From contig NZ_JAJNCY010000003.1 of the NCBI RefSeq assembly GCF_021026335.1, forward strand, positions 62,001 to 126,000: 64,000 bases of DNA, in the 5' to 3' direction. The position numbers were made by a program, and so were the translations under genes. The notes under the pieces are model-generated. The model worked only from the letters and a program-made list of their open reading frames with translations. It searched no databases and was not told the DNA's origin. Source of the DNA: Rhizobium sp. C1. GTDB taxonomy: Bacteria > Pseudomonadota > Alphaproteobacteria > Rhizobiales > Rhizobiaceae. Positions 42,092-50,403 of this stretch are shown one piece after another; the first letter of the stretch is position 1, and each line of letters begins with the position of its first letter.

Positions 42092-42997
42092 ATGCTCCAG
42101 ATCGTCTTCGACGCCCTTTCCCTCGGTTCGCTCTACGCGCTTGGCGCGCTCGGCATCGCGCTGATCTTCGGCGTCATGCGGCTTGTCAACTTTGCGCATG
42201 GCGATGTCATCGCCTTTTCGATCTTCGCGCTGCTCTGGCCCTCGACGGATGCGATGGCGATCGTCTTTGCCGGCAACCTGCCGTGGTTCCTGCTGATCCC
42301 GTTCGTTCTGGCGGTCGGGGCAGGGCTTTCGGTTCTCTGCGAAATCGTCGTCTTCCGGCGCTTCCGCAACACCAATCCGGCGACGATGATGATCGCCTCC
42401 TTCGCGCTCGGCTTCGTCATCCGCTATTTCCTGTTGATGCTCTATTCGAGCCGGCCGAAATCGATCTCGCTTCTGCCGGTCCTGTCGCAGCCGGTCGAAA
42501 TCCTCGGTGCGCGTCTGCCGCTTCTGCAGCTGATCACCATCATCGTCACCATCGCGATCCTCTTCGGTCTCGTCATCTTCCTGCGCCGTACCCGCTTCGG
42601 TCTGGAAATGCGCGCGGCAGCCGAGAACTTTTCGATGGCCCGGATGCTGGGTGTGCGCGCCAACCGCGTCATCATGGGGGCGTTTGCGCTCTCCGGTGCG
42701 CTGGCCGGTGCCATTGCTCTGATCTTCGGCATCCAGACCGGAACGGCCGACATCCAGATGGGTGCCGCCGTGATGCTCATGGCCTTCATCTCCACCGTCA
42801 TCGGTGGTCTCGGCAGTCTGGCCGGCGCGGTTCTCGCTGGCTTCCTGCTCGGTGCGGCCTCGGTCGTCATGCAGGTCATCCTGCCGGTCGATGCGCGTCC
42901 CTTCCGTGACGCCTTCGTCTACGGTGCCGTCATCCTCGTCCTCCTGTTCCGCCCGCAGGGTCTCATTGCCGCCCGCGGCACGAAGGAAAGGGTCTGA
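42092..42997 (+). CDS. HAAT-family ABC transporter, permease (LivH)
   Basis: 301 residues with about eight hydrophobic segments. LivH signatures: LGSLYALGALGIALIFGVMR, LVNFAHGDVIAFS, RTRFGLEMRAAAENFSMARM with LGVRANRV, and VIGGLGSLAGAVLAGFLLG. It starts one base after the livF-like stop. Confidence 0.92.
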   Translation: MLQIVFDALSLGSLYALGALGIALIFGVMRLVNFAHGDVIAFSIFALLWPSTDAMAIVFAGNLPWFLLIPFVLAVGAGLSVLCEIVVFRRFRNTNPATMMIASFALGFVIRYFLLMLYSSRPKSISLLPVLSQPVEILGARLPLLQLITIIVTIAILFGLVIFLRRTRFGLEMRAAAENFSMARMLGVRANRVIMGAFALSGALAGAIALIFGIQTGTADIQMGAAVMLMAFISTVIGGLGSLAGAVLAGFLLGAASVVMQVILPVDARPFRDAFVYGAVILVLLFRPQGLIAARGTKERV

Positions 42998-43002
42998 TCC
43001 CG

Positions 43003-44091
43003 ATGTCCATCTCCACTCCCGCTACCGATCCGATCCTGAGCGCTGAGGCCATTGCCGCGCGCAAGCCTGGACCTTTCTCGCTCGCCGGCAAGTCGATCGT
43101 CACGCCGATCCTGCTGGTGCTGATCCTGCTCGCCATTGCGATCGTCACGATGATGATCGGCTCCAAGCCCTTCAACCAGGTGATCATCGACCTCTTCGTG
43201 CGCGTCATCCTCGTCGTCGGGCTCTATGTCTTCATCGGCAATTCCGGTGTCATGAGCTTTGGCCAGATCGGATTCACCTGCCTCGGCGCCTATGTCGCTG
43301 CCTGGCTGACGATCAACCCGGTCATGAAGAAGATGTCGCTGCCCGGCCTGCCCGACTTCATCCTCAAGACCAAGATGGAATACTGGCAGGCGGCCATTTT
43401 CGCGACGATCTTTGCCGCCATCGCCGCCCTGATCTTCGGGCGGATCCTGATGCGGCTCTCCGGCATTGCCGCCTCCATCGCCACCTTTGCCATGCTTGCC
43501 ATGATCAACACGATCTATTCCAACTGGGATCGCGTGACAGGCGCAACGTCCTCGGTCGTCGGTATTCCGATCGTCCGCTCGATCTGGCCCTATTTCACGG
43601 CCGCCGCCATCGTGATCTTCATCGCCTGGCTGCATGCGATCTCCCGCGCAGGCCTCGCACTTCGCGCCGCCCGTGACGAGCCGACGGCAGCTGCCGCCTC
43701 CGGTATCGATATCCCGAAGCAGAGGCTCATTGCCTTCGTCATCTCCGGCGCCATCATGGGGGCAGGCGGTGCACTCACCGCCCATTCCATCGGCGTTGTC
43801 ACGCCGGACAACTTCTATCTCAGCCTCACCTTCGTGACGCTGTCCATGCTCGTCGTCGGCGGCATGGGAAGCCTCACCGGCAGCGTGCTCGGCGTCGTCA
43901 TCCTGTCGGCGCTGATCCAGGGGCTTCGCTTCCTCGAGGCGGGCGTGCCCGTCGGCGGATCCATGCTGGCGCTGCCCAAAGGGCTCCAGGAGATCGCGCT
44001 CGGCATCATCATGATCGTCATTCTCGTGCTTCGCCCTTCAGGCCTGTTCGGCAATCGCGAGCTCACCCTCAACCGCAACCGTAGTGAATGA
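43003..44091 (+). CDS. HAAT-family ABC transporter, permease (LivM)
   Basis: 362 residues, membrane protein with about nine hydrophobic stretches after a 30-residue cytoplasmic start. LivM-type blocks: YVFIGNSGVMSFGQIGFTCL, SRAGLALRAARDEPTAAAAS, GIDIPKQRLIAFVISGAIMG, VVGGMGSLTGSVLG, and the ending LVLRPSGLFGNREL. It follows livH by five bases. Confidence 0.92.
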   Translation: MSISTPATDPILSAEAIAARKPGPFSLAGKSIVTPILLVLILLAIAIVTMMIGSKPFNQVIIDLFVRVILVVGLYVFIGNSGVMSFGQIGFTCLGAYVAAWLTINPVMKKMSLPGLPDFILKTKMEYWQAAIFATIFAAIAALIFGRILMRLSGIAASIATFAMLAMINTIYSNWDRVTGATSSVVGIPIVRSIWPYFTAAAIVIFIAWLHAISRAGLALRAARDEPTAAAASGIDIPKQRLIAFVISGAIMGAGGALTAHSIGVVTPDNFYLSLTFVTLSMLVVGGMGSLTGSVLGVVILSALIQGLRFLEAGVPVGGSMLALPKGLQEIALGIIMIVILVLRPSGLFGNRELTLNRNRSE

Positions 44092-44133
44092 CCGCCGGGG
44101 ACAATCTCGTCGGTACCAAACAAGGAGACGTCG

Positions 44134-45330
44134 ATGAAAATGAAACTGACACTTCTGACTGCAGCGGCTTTCACGGCCGTCTCGGCCGTGTTCCCGGCGT
44201 TTGCCGCCGATGACAAGATCGTGGTGGGTTTTGCGACGGCCCAGTCGGGCTTCATGCAGGCCTATGACCAGCCGGCCGCCGACGCCGCCATGATCCGTAT
44301 CGACGAGATCAACAAGGCCGGAGGTCTTCTCGGCAAGAAGATCGAGGTCGTGAAGGCCGACACCAAGTCCGACCGTGCCGAAGGCGCGAAGGCTGGTCTC
44401 TCGGTTCTCGATCAGGGCGCTGACCTCGTCGTGGTGTCCTGCGACTACGACTTCGGCTCGCCGGCAGCGCTTGCCGCCGAGGCTGCCGGCAAGATCTCGT
44501 TCTTCCTCTGCGCCGAATCCGTCAAGGCCGGCATCCAGGGCGTCGGCCCGCACAGCTTCTCTGCTTCGGTTCTCGCTCCCGTTCAGGGCGCCACCATGGC
44601 CGAATGGGCGTTCAAGAAGAAGAACGCCAAGACCTTCTATCGCCTGCTCGATACCTGGACGGAATATAACAAGGGCATCTGCGATGGCTTCGACTGGATG
44701 ATGCCGAAGCTGGAAGCCCAGGGTGCCAAGCTCGTCGGCAAGGATACGTTCAAGAACGACGACGCCTCGATTGCCGCCCAGATCACCCGCATCAAGGCGC
44801 TGCCGAAGGAGCCGGATGCGATCATGCTCTGCACGATGATGCCTGGCGCCGTTTCGGCTATCAAGCAGATCCGCGCCGCCGGCATCAACTCGATGATCCT
44901 CAATGGCTCGGGCGTCGACGGCAGCTACTGGCTCTCCGCCGTTCCGGACCTGTCGAACTTCTTCGTTCCGGTCCAGGGCTCCATCTATGGCGACGACCCG
45001 AACCCGGATGTGCAGAAGTTCAATGCCGCCTACAAGGCCAAGACCGGCCAGGACCCGTCCTCGCAATATGTCTATCCGGGCTATGTCATGATCGACGTCT
45101 GGGCCAAGGCTGTCGAGCGCGCCAAGTCTACGGATGCAGACAAGGTCGTTGCCGAACTTGAAAAGATGAAGGGCGAGCCGACCCTCTTCGGGCCGCGAAC
45201 CTTCACCAGCGAACTGCACCACCAGAATACGGCGAAGTACCTGATCGCCGAAACCACCAAGGGCAAGCCGCACATTGTCGATAGCTGGACAATCTCCGAG
45301 CCGATCCCGCTCGACGCCCTGATGAAGTAA
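44134..45330 (+). CDS. HAAT-family periplasmic substrate-binding protein
   Basis: 398 residues. A clear Sec signal peptide (MKMKLTLLTAAAFTAVSAVF then PAFA, cleavage before ADDK) is followed by DKIVVGFATAQSGFMQAYDQ and the periplasmic binding protein type 1 fold (GGLLGKKIEVVKADTKSD, VVSCDYDFGSPAALAAEAAG). Its place after four transporter genes and downstream of pxpABC suggests a ligand such as 5-oxoproline, a lactam, an amide or a related amino acid; the sequence alone does not show which. A strong terminator follows. Confidence 0.9.
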   Translation: MKMKLTLLTAAAFTAVSAVFPAFAADDKIVVGFATAQSGFMQAYDQPAADAAMIRIDEINKAGGLLGKKIEVVKADTKSDRAEGAKAGLSVLDQGADLVVVSCDYDFGSPAALAAEAAGKISFFLCAESVKAGIQGVGPHSFSASVLAPVQGATMAEWAFKKKNAKTFYRLLDTWTEYNKGICDGFDWMMPKLEAQGAKLVGKDTFKNDDASIAAQITRIKALPKEPDAIMLCTMMPGAVSAIKQIRAAGINSMILNGSGVDGSYWLSAVPDLSNFFVPVQGSIYGDDPNPDVQKFNAAYKAKTGQDPSSQYVYPGYVMIDVWAKAVERAKSTDADKVVAELEKMKGEPTLFGPRTFTSELHHQNTAKYLIAETTKGKPHIVDSWTISEPIPLDALMK

Positions 45331-45355
45331 GCGTCCCGAAAATCCGAATCCTTGG

Positions 45356-45388
45356 CCGGCCTGCGAAAGCAGGCCGGTTTTTCTTTTT
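45356..45388 (+). terminator. Rho-independent terminator of the pxp/importer operon
   Basis: A nine-base perfect stem CCGGCCTGC/GCAGGCCGG (45356-45364, 45369-45377) closed by a GAAA tetraloop, then five T, C and five T. It lies 25 bases past the binding protein stop. Confidence 0.93.
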
Positions 45389-45529
45389 GCGCCTTTGAAA
45401 AGAAAAGCCTTTTCGGGGCGTCCGGTTTTCTGGCCGGCTTGCGGCCCGGCTGGTGCCACGCGTGCTGCCGAATTTCTCTCTCCCTGGCACGTCTGCGCCG
45501 ATAAAATCCTCCTCCGGACGCGGGGGAAT

Positions 45530-45558
45530 TTGGAATGGACAGACACGGCCCCTATTAT
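45530..45558 (+). promoter_or_regulatory. Sigma-70 promoter of the organosulfur operon
   Basis: TTGGAA (45530-45535), 17-base spacer, TATTAT (45553-45558). Predicted start near 45565 leaves a leader of about 35 bases with AGGAGAG before ATG 45600. Confidence 0.65.
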
Positions 45559-45599
45559 CTAGCTTGTTTATAGACGAAATAAGAATTCAGGAGAGTTTG

Positions 45600-46214
45600 A
45601 TGTCCGGTCCCGCTATCGTGGGTTTTGCAGGCAGCGCCAGCATCCCGTCCAAGACCAGGCTTCTGGTCGAGAAGATCGTTTCCAGCGCTGCGGATCGTTT
45701 CGACGAGACCTCGGAGGTCTATGACATTCTCGATTTTGCGGCTTCGCTCGGCACGGCCCGCAAGATTGACGATCTCGACGTCAAGGCGCGGGTGGCGCTG
45801 GATGCCATCTTGAACGCCAGGGCTCTGGTCATCGCGACTCCGGTTTACAAGGGAAGCTATCCGGGGCTCTTCAAGCACCTGATCGATCTTCTCGATCCCT
45901 CTGCGCTCACGGGCAAGCCGATCCTGCTGGCTGCCACCGGTGGCGGCGAAAAGCATGCGCTGGTCATCGAGCATCAGCTGCGGCCGCTCTTCGCCTTCTT
46001 CGAGGCACAGACGCTGGCCACCGGCGTCTATGCCAGCGACCGCGATTTTGAAGACGGCGTTTTAAGGAACCCGCTTGTCCTCGATCGTATCGAACGGGCC
46101 GTTGGCCATTTCGGCCCGCTGATCGGTGCCGCACGGGATGGTGACGTCAGGGCCGCCGTCAGCACGCTCAAGCAGGTGTGGCCGGCCGCCGAAGCTGCCG
46201 CCGCAAGCCGTTGA
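45600..46214 (+). CDS. NADPH-dependent FMN reductase (MsuE/SsuE-like)
   Basis: 204 residues with a flavodoxin-like fold. The FMN phosphate loop is GFAGSASIPSKTRLL, then ALVIATPVYKGSYPGLFKHL (the SsuE/MsuE signature), and LLAATGGGEKHALVIEHQLR with PLFAFFEAQ. It supplies FMNH2 to two-component monooxygenases. ATG 45600 follows AGGAGAG. It is first in an operon with SfnG and SfnB homologues, so it probably serves SfnG and perhaps SfnB. Confidence 0.9.
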   Translation: MSGPAIVGFAGSASIPSKTRLLVEKIVSSAADRFDETSEVYDILDFAASLGTARKIDDLDVKARVALDAILNARALVIATPVYKGSYPGLFKHLIDLLDPSALTGKPILLAATGGGEKHALVIEHQLRPLFAFFEAQTLATGVYASDRDFEDGVLRNPLVLDRIERAVGHFGPLIGAARDGDVRAAVSTLKQVWPAAEAAAASR

Positions 46215-46243
46215 ACATTCCCATTCACCAGGAGGAACTGATC

Positions 46244-47353
46244 ATGTCGCATCTCAACAATGAACCGCTCTCTTTCGCCTATTGGGTCCCCAATGTCTCC
46301 GGTGGGCTCGTGATCAGCTCTGTCGAGCAGCGTACCGGCTGGGACGTGGAGTATAACCGCAAGCTCGCGCAGATCGCCGAGCGCTCCGGCTTCGACTACG
46401 CGCTGAGCCAGATCCGCTTCACGGCCGGCTACGGCGCCGACAACCAGCATGAATCGGTTGCCTTCTCGCATGCCCTTCTGGCGGCAACCGAGAAGCTGCG
46501 CGTGATTGCGGCGGTCTTGCCCGGTCCGTGGAACCCGGCGCTGCTGGCCAAGCAGGTCTCGACCATCAGCCACATCACCAATGGCCGCATCGACGTCAAC
46601 ATCGTCTCCGGCTGGTTCCGGGGCGAATTCGCGGCCATCGGCGAACTCTGGCTCGACCACGACGAACGCTACCGCCGCTCCGAGGAGTTCATTCGCGCCA
46701 TTCGCGGCATCTGGACCGAGGACAGCTACACGCTGCGTGGCGACTTCTATCGCTTCAACGAATATTCCATGAAGCCGAAGCCGATCGGCGGGACACCACA
46801 GGTTTTCCAGGGCGGATCGTCGCGCGCCGCGCGCGACATGGCGGCCCGCGTGTCCGACTGGTATTTCACCAATGGCAACACGCCGGAAGGCCTGCAGAAG
46901 CAGGTTGACGACATCCGCGCCAAGGAGTTGCAGTTCGGCAAGGGCTGGAAAACCAAGATCGGCATCAACGCCTTCGCCATCGTTCGCGAAACGGAAGAGG
47001 AGGCCAAGGCGGTCCTGAAGGACATTATCGACAACGCGATCCCCGATGCAGTCAAGGGCTTCCATCATGAGGTCCAAAACGCCGGCAACTCCTCGCCGGA
47101 GCGCGAGGGGAACTGGGCGAAATCGACCTTCGAGGACCTGGTCCAGTATAATGACGGCTTCCGATCGAACCTGATCGGCACGCCGCGGCAGGTCGCGGAA
47201 CGCATCATTGAGCTCAAGCGCTCGGGCGCGGATCTGATCCTTCTCGGCTTCCTGCATTTCCAGGAGGAAGTCGAATATTTCGGGAAGCATGTCATCCCGC
47301 TCGTGCGCGAGCTGGAAGCACAGGAAGCCGGCGCGCGCGTCGCCGCCGAGTAA
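46244..47353 (+). CDS. sfnG: Dimethyl sulfone monooxygenase (SfnG-like, FMNH2-dependent)
   Basis: 369 residues of the luciferase-like monooxygenase family. Blocks: FAYWVPNVSGGLVISSVEQR, GFDYALSQIRFTAGYGADNQ, HESVAFSHALLAATEKLRVI, NGRIDVNIVSGWFRGEF, YRRSEEFIRAIRGIWTED and PQVFQGGSSRAARDMAA. These match SfnG, which cleaves dimethyl sulfone to methanesulfinate and formaldehyde using FMNH2 and O2. ATG 46244 follows GGAGGAACTG. Reductase directly upstream. Confidence 0.88.
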   Translation: MSHLNNEPLSFAYWVPNVSGGLVISSVEQRTGWDVEYNRKLAQIAERSGFDYALSQIRFTAGYGADNQHESVAFSHALLAATEKLRVIAAVLPGPWNPALLAKQVSTISHITNGRIDVNIVSGWFRGEFAAIGELWLDHDERYRRSEEFIRAIRGIWTEDSYTLRGDFYRFNEYSMKPKPIGGTPQVFQGGSSRAARDMAARVSDWYFTNGNTPEGLQKQVDDIRAKELQFGKGWKTKIGINAFAIVRETEEEAKAVLKDIIDNAIPDAVKGFHHEVQNAGNSSPEREGNWAKSTFEDLVQYNDGFRSNLIGTPRQVAERIIELKRSGADLILLGFLHFQEEVEYFGKHVIPLVRELEAQEAGARVAAE

Positions 47354-47383
47354 TCCCGTCACGCAACTCTCCACGACCTGACT

Positions 47384-47406
47384 GGCTCCCTTTTGACGGG
47401 GGAGCC
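47384..47406 (+). terminator. Intercistronic hairpin after sfnG
   Basis: GGCTCCC (47384-47390) pairs with GGGAGCC (47400-47406). No T-run. Possible RNA processing or attenuation site ahead of the transporter genes. Confidence 0.4.
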
Positions 47407-47456
47407 GGAACGGGAGCGGCTTGCCGCAGCACGTTCTTTCACCCGGGGATATGATC

Positions 47457-48359
47457 ATGGACCGCAAATTCGCCTATGACACGATGGGGCTCGATCTTCG
47501 CGAAAATCTCGATATCGGCGCGGCCCTGACCTCCGTCCTCGGGCGGCAGGAGGCACAGGCATCTGGAGCAAACGGCGCGATCCTCGAACTGAACGACGTT
47601 TCGTTGTCCTTTGGTGGCATCAGCGCCTTGCGCAATGTCGATCTTTCCGTGCGTCGCGGCGAAATCCGCTCCATCATCGGCCCGAACGGGGCAGGAAAGA
47701 GTTCGTTGATCAATATCGTCAGCGGCGTCTATGAGCCCACGAACGGCACGGTTCGCCTGCAAGGTCGGGCCTATCGGGCCATTGCTGCCACGCGCCTTGC
47801 GCAATTGCGGGTTGCCCGCACCTTCCAGAACCTTGCGCTCTTCAAGGGGCTGACGGTGACGGAAAATATTGTCAGCGGTCTTGCCTTCAAGCGTCGCGCC
47901 GCCTTCGTCACACAGGCGCTCGGCCTGCCCTGGGCGCGGCGCGAGGAGAGGGAAAGCCGCGAACGGGCGCTTGAGGTGCTACGGTTTCTGGACATCGAAG
48001 CCTATGCCGATCGTCTTGCCGGTTCGCTACCCTACGGCATCCAGAAGCGGATCGAACTCGGGCGCGCCATCGTCGCCGAACCTGAGCTGCTGCTGCTTGA
48101 TGAGCCAATGGCGGGCATGACGGTGGCGGAAAAGCAGGCCATGGCCGCCTTCGTGCGTGCCGTCAACGACACCTTCGGCACGACCATCGTCCTCATTGAG
48201 CATGACGTGGCCGTTGTCATGGACCTCTCCGACCGTATCGCCGTTCTCGATCACGGCGTGAAGATCGCCGACGGGACCCCGGACCAGGTGCGCAACGATC
48301 CCGCGGTCATCGACGCCTATATCGGCGCGGTGCATGACGAACCGGCGGAGGTTGCGTGA
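47457..48359 (+). CDS. HAAT-family ABC transporter, ATP-binding protein (LivG-type) of the sulfone operon
   Basis: 300 residues from ATG 47457, eight bases after GGGGA; an in-frame ATG at 47451 is the alternative. Unusually, about 40 residues (KFAYDTMGLDLRENLDIGAA...) precede the ATPase domain. Walker [29 protein letters not shown], Walker B LLLLDEPMAGMTVAEK, and VLIEHDVAVVMDLSDRIAVL. The stop overlaps the next start (TGATG). Confidence 0.9.
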   Translation: MDRKFAYDTMGLDLRENLDIGAALTSVLGRQEAQASGANGAILELNDVSLSFGGISALRNVDLSVRRGEIRSIIGPNGAGKSSLINIVSGVYEPTNGTVRLQGRAYRAIAATRLAQLRVARTFQNLALFKGLTVTENIVSGLAFKRRAAFVTQALGLPWARREERESRERALEVLRFLDIEAYADRLAGSLPYGIQKRIELGRAIVAEPELLLLDEPMAGMTVAEKQAMAAFVRAVNDTFGTTIVLIEHDVAVVMDLSDRIAVLDHGVKIADGTPDQVRNDPAVIDAYIGAVHDEPAEVA

Positions 48360-49255
48360 TGCAGGGCTTCGATTATCTCTTCTTTCTGGAAGTGCTGACA
48401 GGCGGGCTGCTCTCGGGCGTGATGTATTCGCTCGTCGCAATCGGCTTTGTGCTGATCTACAAGACGTCAGGCGTTCTCAATTTTGCGCAAGGCGCGATGC
48501 TGCTCTTCGCGGCGCTGACCTTCGTGAGCCTCGTCGAGCGCGGCTGGTCCTATCCGGCAGCTTTCGCGGCAACTCTGGCGCTGATGTTCCTGATCGGCGT
48601 GACGGTGGAACGCACCGTGCTTCGCCCGCTGGTGAACAAGCCGCCGATCACGCTCTTCATGGCGACGCTCGGTCTGTCCTATATCATCGAGGGGCTGGCG
48701 CAGCTTCTCTGGGGCACACAGGTGCATGAACTCGATCTCGGGATTCAGGATGTGCCTCTGGAGCTAAGCGGTGTTCTCATCTCGCGCTTCGATCTCTTCG
48801 CCGCCGCCGTGGCTGGCCTGCTTGTCGCCGCGCTGGCGCTCTTCTTCCGCTATACCCGCACCGGTCTCGCCTTCCGGGCGGTTGCGGATGATCAGTTCGC
48901 GGCCCTTGCCGTGGGGCTGCGTCTGCCGCGCATATGGGCGACTGTCTGGGCGGCCTCGGGTCTGATCGCGCTGGTCGCGGGGCTTCTCTGGGGTGCGCGC
49001 AGCGGTGTGCAGTTCTCGCTCTCGCTCGTGGTGCTCAAGGCCTTCCCGGTTCTTGTGCTTGGCGGCTTCGATTCCATTGCCGGCGCCATTGTCGGCGGAC
49101 TTGTGGTCGGGGCCGGGGAGAAGCTGGCGGAAGTCTATTTCGGCGAATATCTCGGCGGCGGCATCGAAAGCTGGTTCGCCTATGTGCTCGCGCTGGTTTT
49201 CCTGCTTGTCCGTCCGTCCGGATTTTTTGGTCAGAAGCTGGTGGAAAGGGTTTGA
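48359..49255 (+). CDS. HAAT-family ABC transporter, permease (LivH-type) of the sulfone operon
   Basis: 298 residues, membrane protein. LivH blocks: GGLLSGVMYSLVAIGFVLIY, SGVLNFAQGAMLLFAAL, RYTRTGLAFRAVADDQFAAL with AVGLRLPRIW, and VLGGFDSIAGAIVGGLVVGA. It starts on the overlapping TGATG of the ATPase gene and ends four bases before the next ATG. Confidence 0.9.
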   Translation: MQGFDYLFFLEVLTGGLLSGVMYSLVAIGFVLIYKTSGVLNFAQGAMLLFAALTFVSLVERGWSYPAAFAATLALMFLIGVTVERTVLRPLVNKPPITLFMATLGLSYIIEGLAQLLWGTQVHELDLGIQDVPLELSGVLISRFDLFAAAVAGLLVAALALFFRYTRTGLAFRAVADDQFAALAVGLRLPRIWATVWAASGLIALVAGLLWGARSGVQFSLSLVVLKAFPVLVLGGFDSIAGAIVGGLVVGAGEKLAEVYFGEYLGGGIESWFAYVLALVFLLVRPSGFFGQKLVERV

Positions 49256-49258
49256 TCC

Positions 49259-50320
49259 ATGGTGGCTGATATCGTTTCCACGCCCGTTCCCCGTGAAGCC
49301 AGGATATCGTTCGAGCGGCATGGCTGGCTGGTGGTGACCCTTGTGGTGGCTTTCGTGGCGATCCCGCTCTTCGGCAGCACCTACTTCCTCGAAGCGCTGA
49401 TGCTGCCCTTTCTGGCGCTGAGCCTTGCCGGCGTCGGTCTCAACCTGTTGGCCGGCTATGCCGGGCAGGTGTCTCTCGGCAGCGCGGCATTTCTGGCGAT
49501 CGGTGCCTTTGCGGCCTTCAACCTCAATCTCCGGATCGGCGGCCTGCCGATCGCGCTCAATATCGTCCTGTCGGGGCTGATCGCCGCGGCCGTCGGCATC
49601 GTCTTCGGCCTGCCGAGCCTGCGGCTGAAGGGCTTCTATCTGGCGGTGTCGACGCTTGCCACGCAGTTTTTCACCCAATGGGCGCTGACCAATTTCGGCT
49701 GGTTCTCCAACTACAATTCCTCAGGTGTCATCGACGCGCCGAAACTGCATGCCTTCGGGCTCGATTTCATCACCCCGGTCGGGCGCTACTATTTCACGCT
49801 GACGGTGGTGGCGGTTCTGACACTGCTGGCCTGGCGCGTCGCGACTTCGCAGACGGGTCGCAATTTTATCGCCGTTCGCGATAATGAAACGGCGGCGCGG
49901 GTCATCGGCATTCCCGTCTTCACGACGAAGCTGATCGCCTTCGGCCTGTCATCCTTCCTGATCGGGGCTGCCGGCGTTCTCTGGGCCTTTGCCTATCTGC
50001 GCACCGTTGAGCCGGCCGGGTTCAATCTGGACCGGTCCTTCCAGATCCTCTTCATCGTGATCATCGGCGGGCTTGCCACAATCCGCGGGGCATTCCTGGG
50101 GGCCGCGCTCATCGTCACGGCGCCTGTCATCCTGTCCCGCCTCGGCGGGTGGCTGTTGGGCGATGTCTTTGACTCCGGCGTCCTTGAAATGAGCCAGCGC
50201 GTACTGCTCGGCGCCCTGATCATCGCCTTCCTCATCCTGGAGCCGGATGGCCTCGCGGCGCTGACGGCGCGGATCTGGAGCAAAATCCGAGTCCGGCTGG
50301 GATTTGCCGGCGCGCCATAA
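49259..50320 (+). CDS. HAAT-family ABC transporter, permease (LivM-type) of the sulfone operon
   Basis: 353 residues, about nine membrane segments. Blocks: GVGLNLLAGYAGQVSLGSAA, GLPSLRLKGFYLAVSTLATQ, TSQTGRNFIAVRDNETAARV with IGIPVFTTKLIAF, and IIGGLATIRGAFLGAALI. Overall LivM-like. Confidence 0.9.
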   Translation: MVADIVSTPVPREARISFERHGWLVVTLVVAFVAIPLFGSTYFLEALMLPFLALSLAGVGLNLLAGYAGQVSLGSAAFLAIGAFAAFNLNLRIGGLPIALNIVLSGLIAAAVGIVFGLPSLRLKGFYLAVSTLATQFFTQWALTNFGWFSNYNSSGVIDAPKLHAFGLDFITPVGRYYFTLTVVAVLTLLAWRVATSQTGRNFIAVRDNETAARVIGIPVFTTKLIAFGLSSFLIGAAGVLWAFAYLRTVEPAGFNLDRSFQILFIVIIGGLATIRGAFLGAALIVTAPVILSRLGGWLLGDVFDSGVLEMSQRVLLGALIIAFLILEPDGLAALTARIWSKIRVRLGFAGAP

Positions 50321-50403
50321 AACAAGAACCGCAACCAAAACCGAAACCTGAAACAAACAGGGCCGGAGCGCCATCGCGCCGGTCAACGCTAGGAGAGTGT
50401 CTT

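Noticed and set aside
45451-45465. Possible sigma-54 promoter TGGTGC-N5-GTGC upstream of the organosulfur operon
   Set aside because: Only the GG and GC core fits; a better sigma-70 promoter (TTGGAA-N17-TATTAT) lies closer to the first gene.
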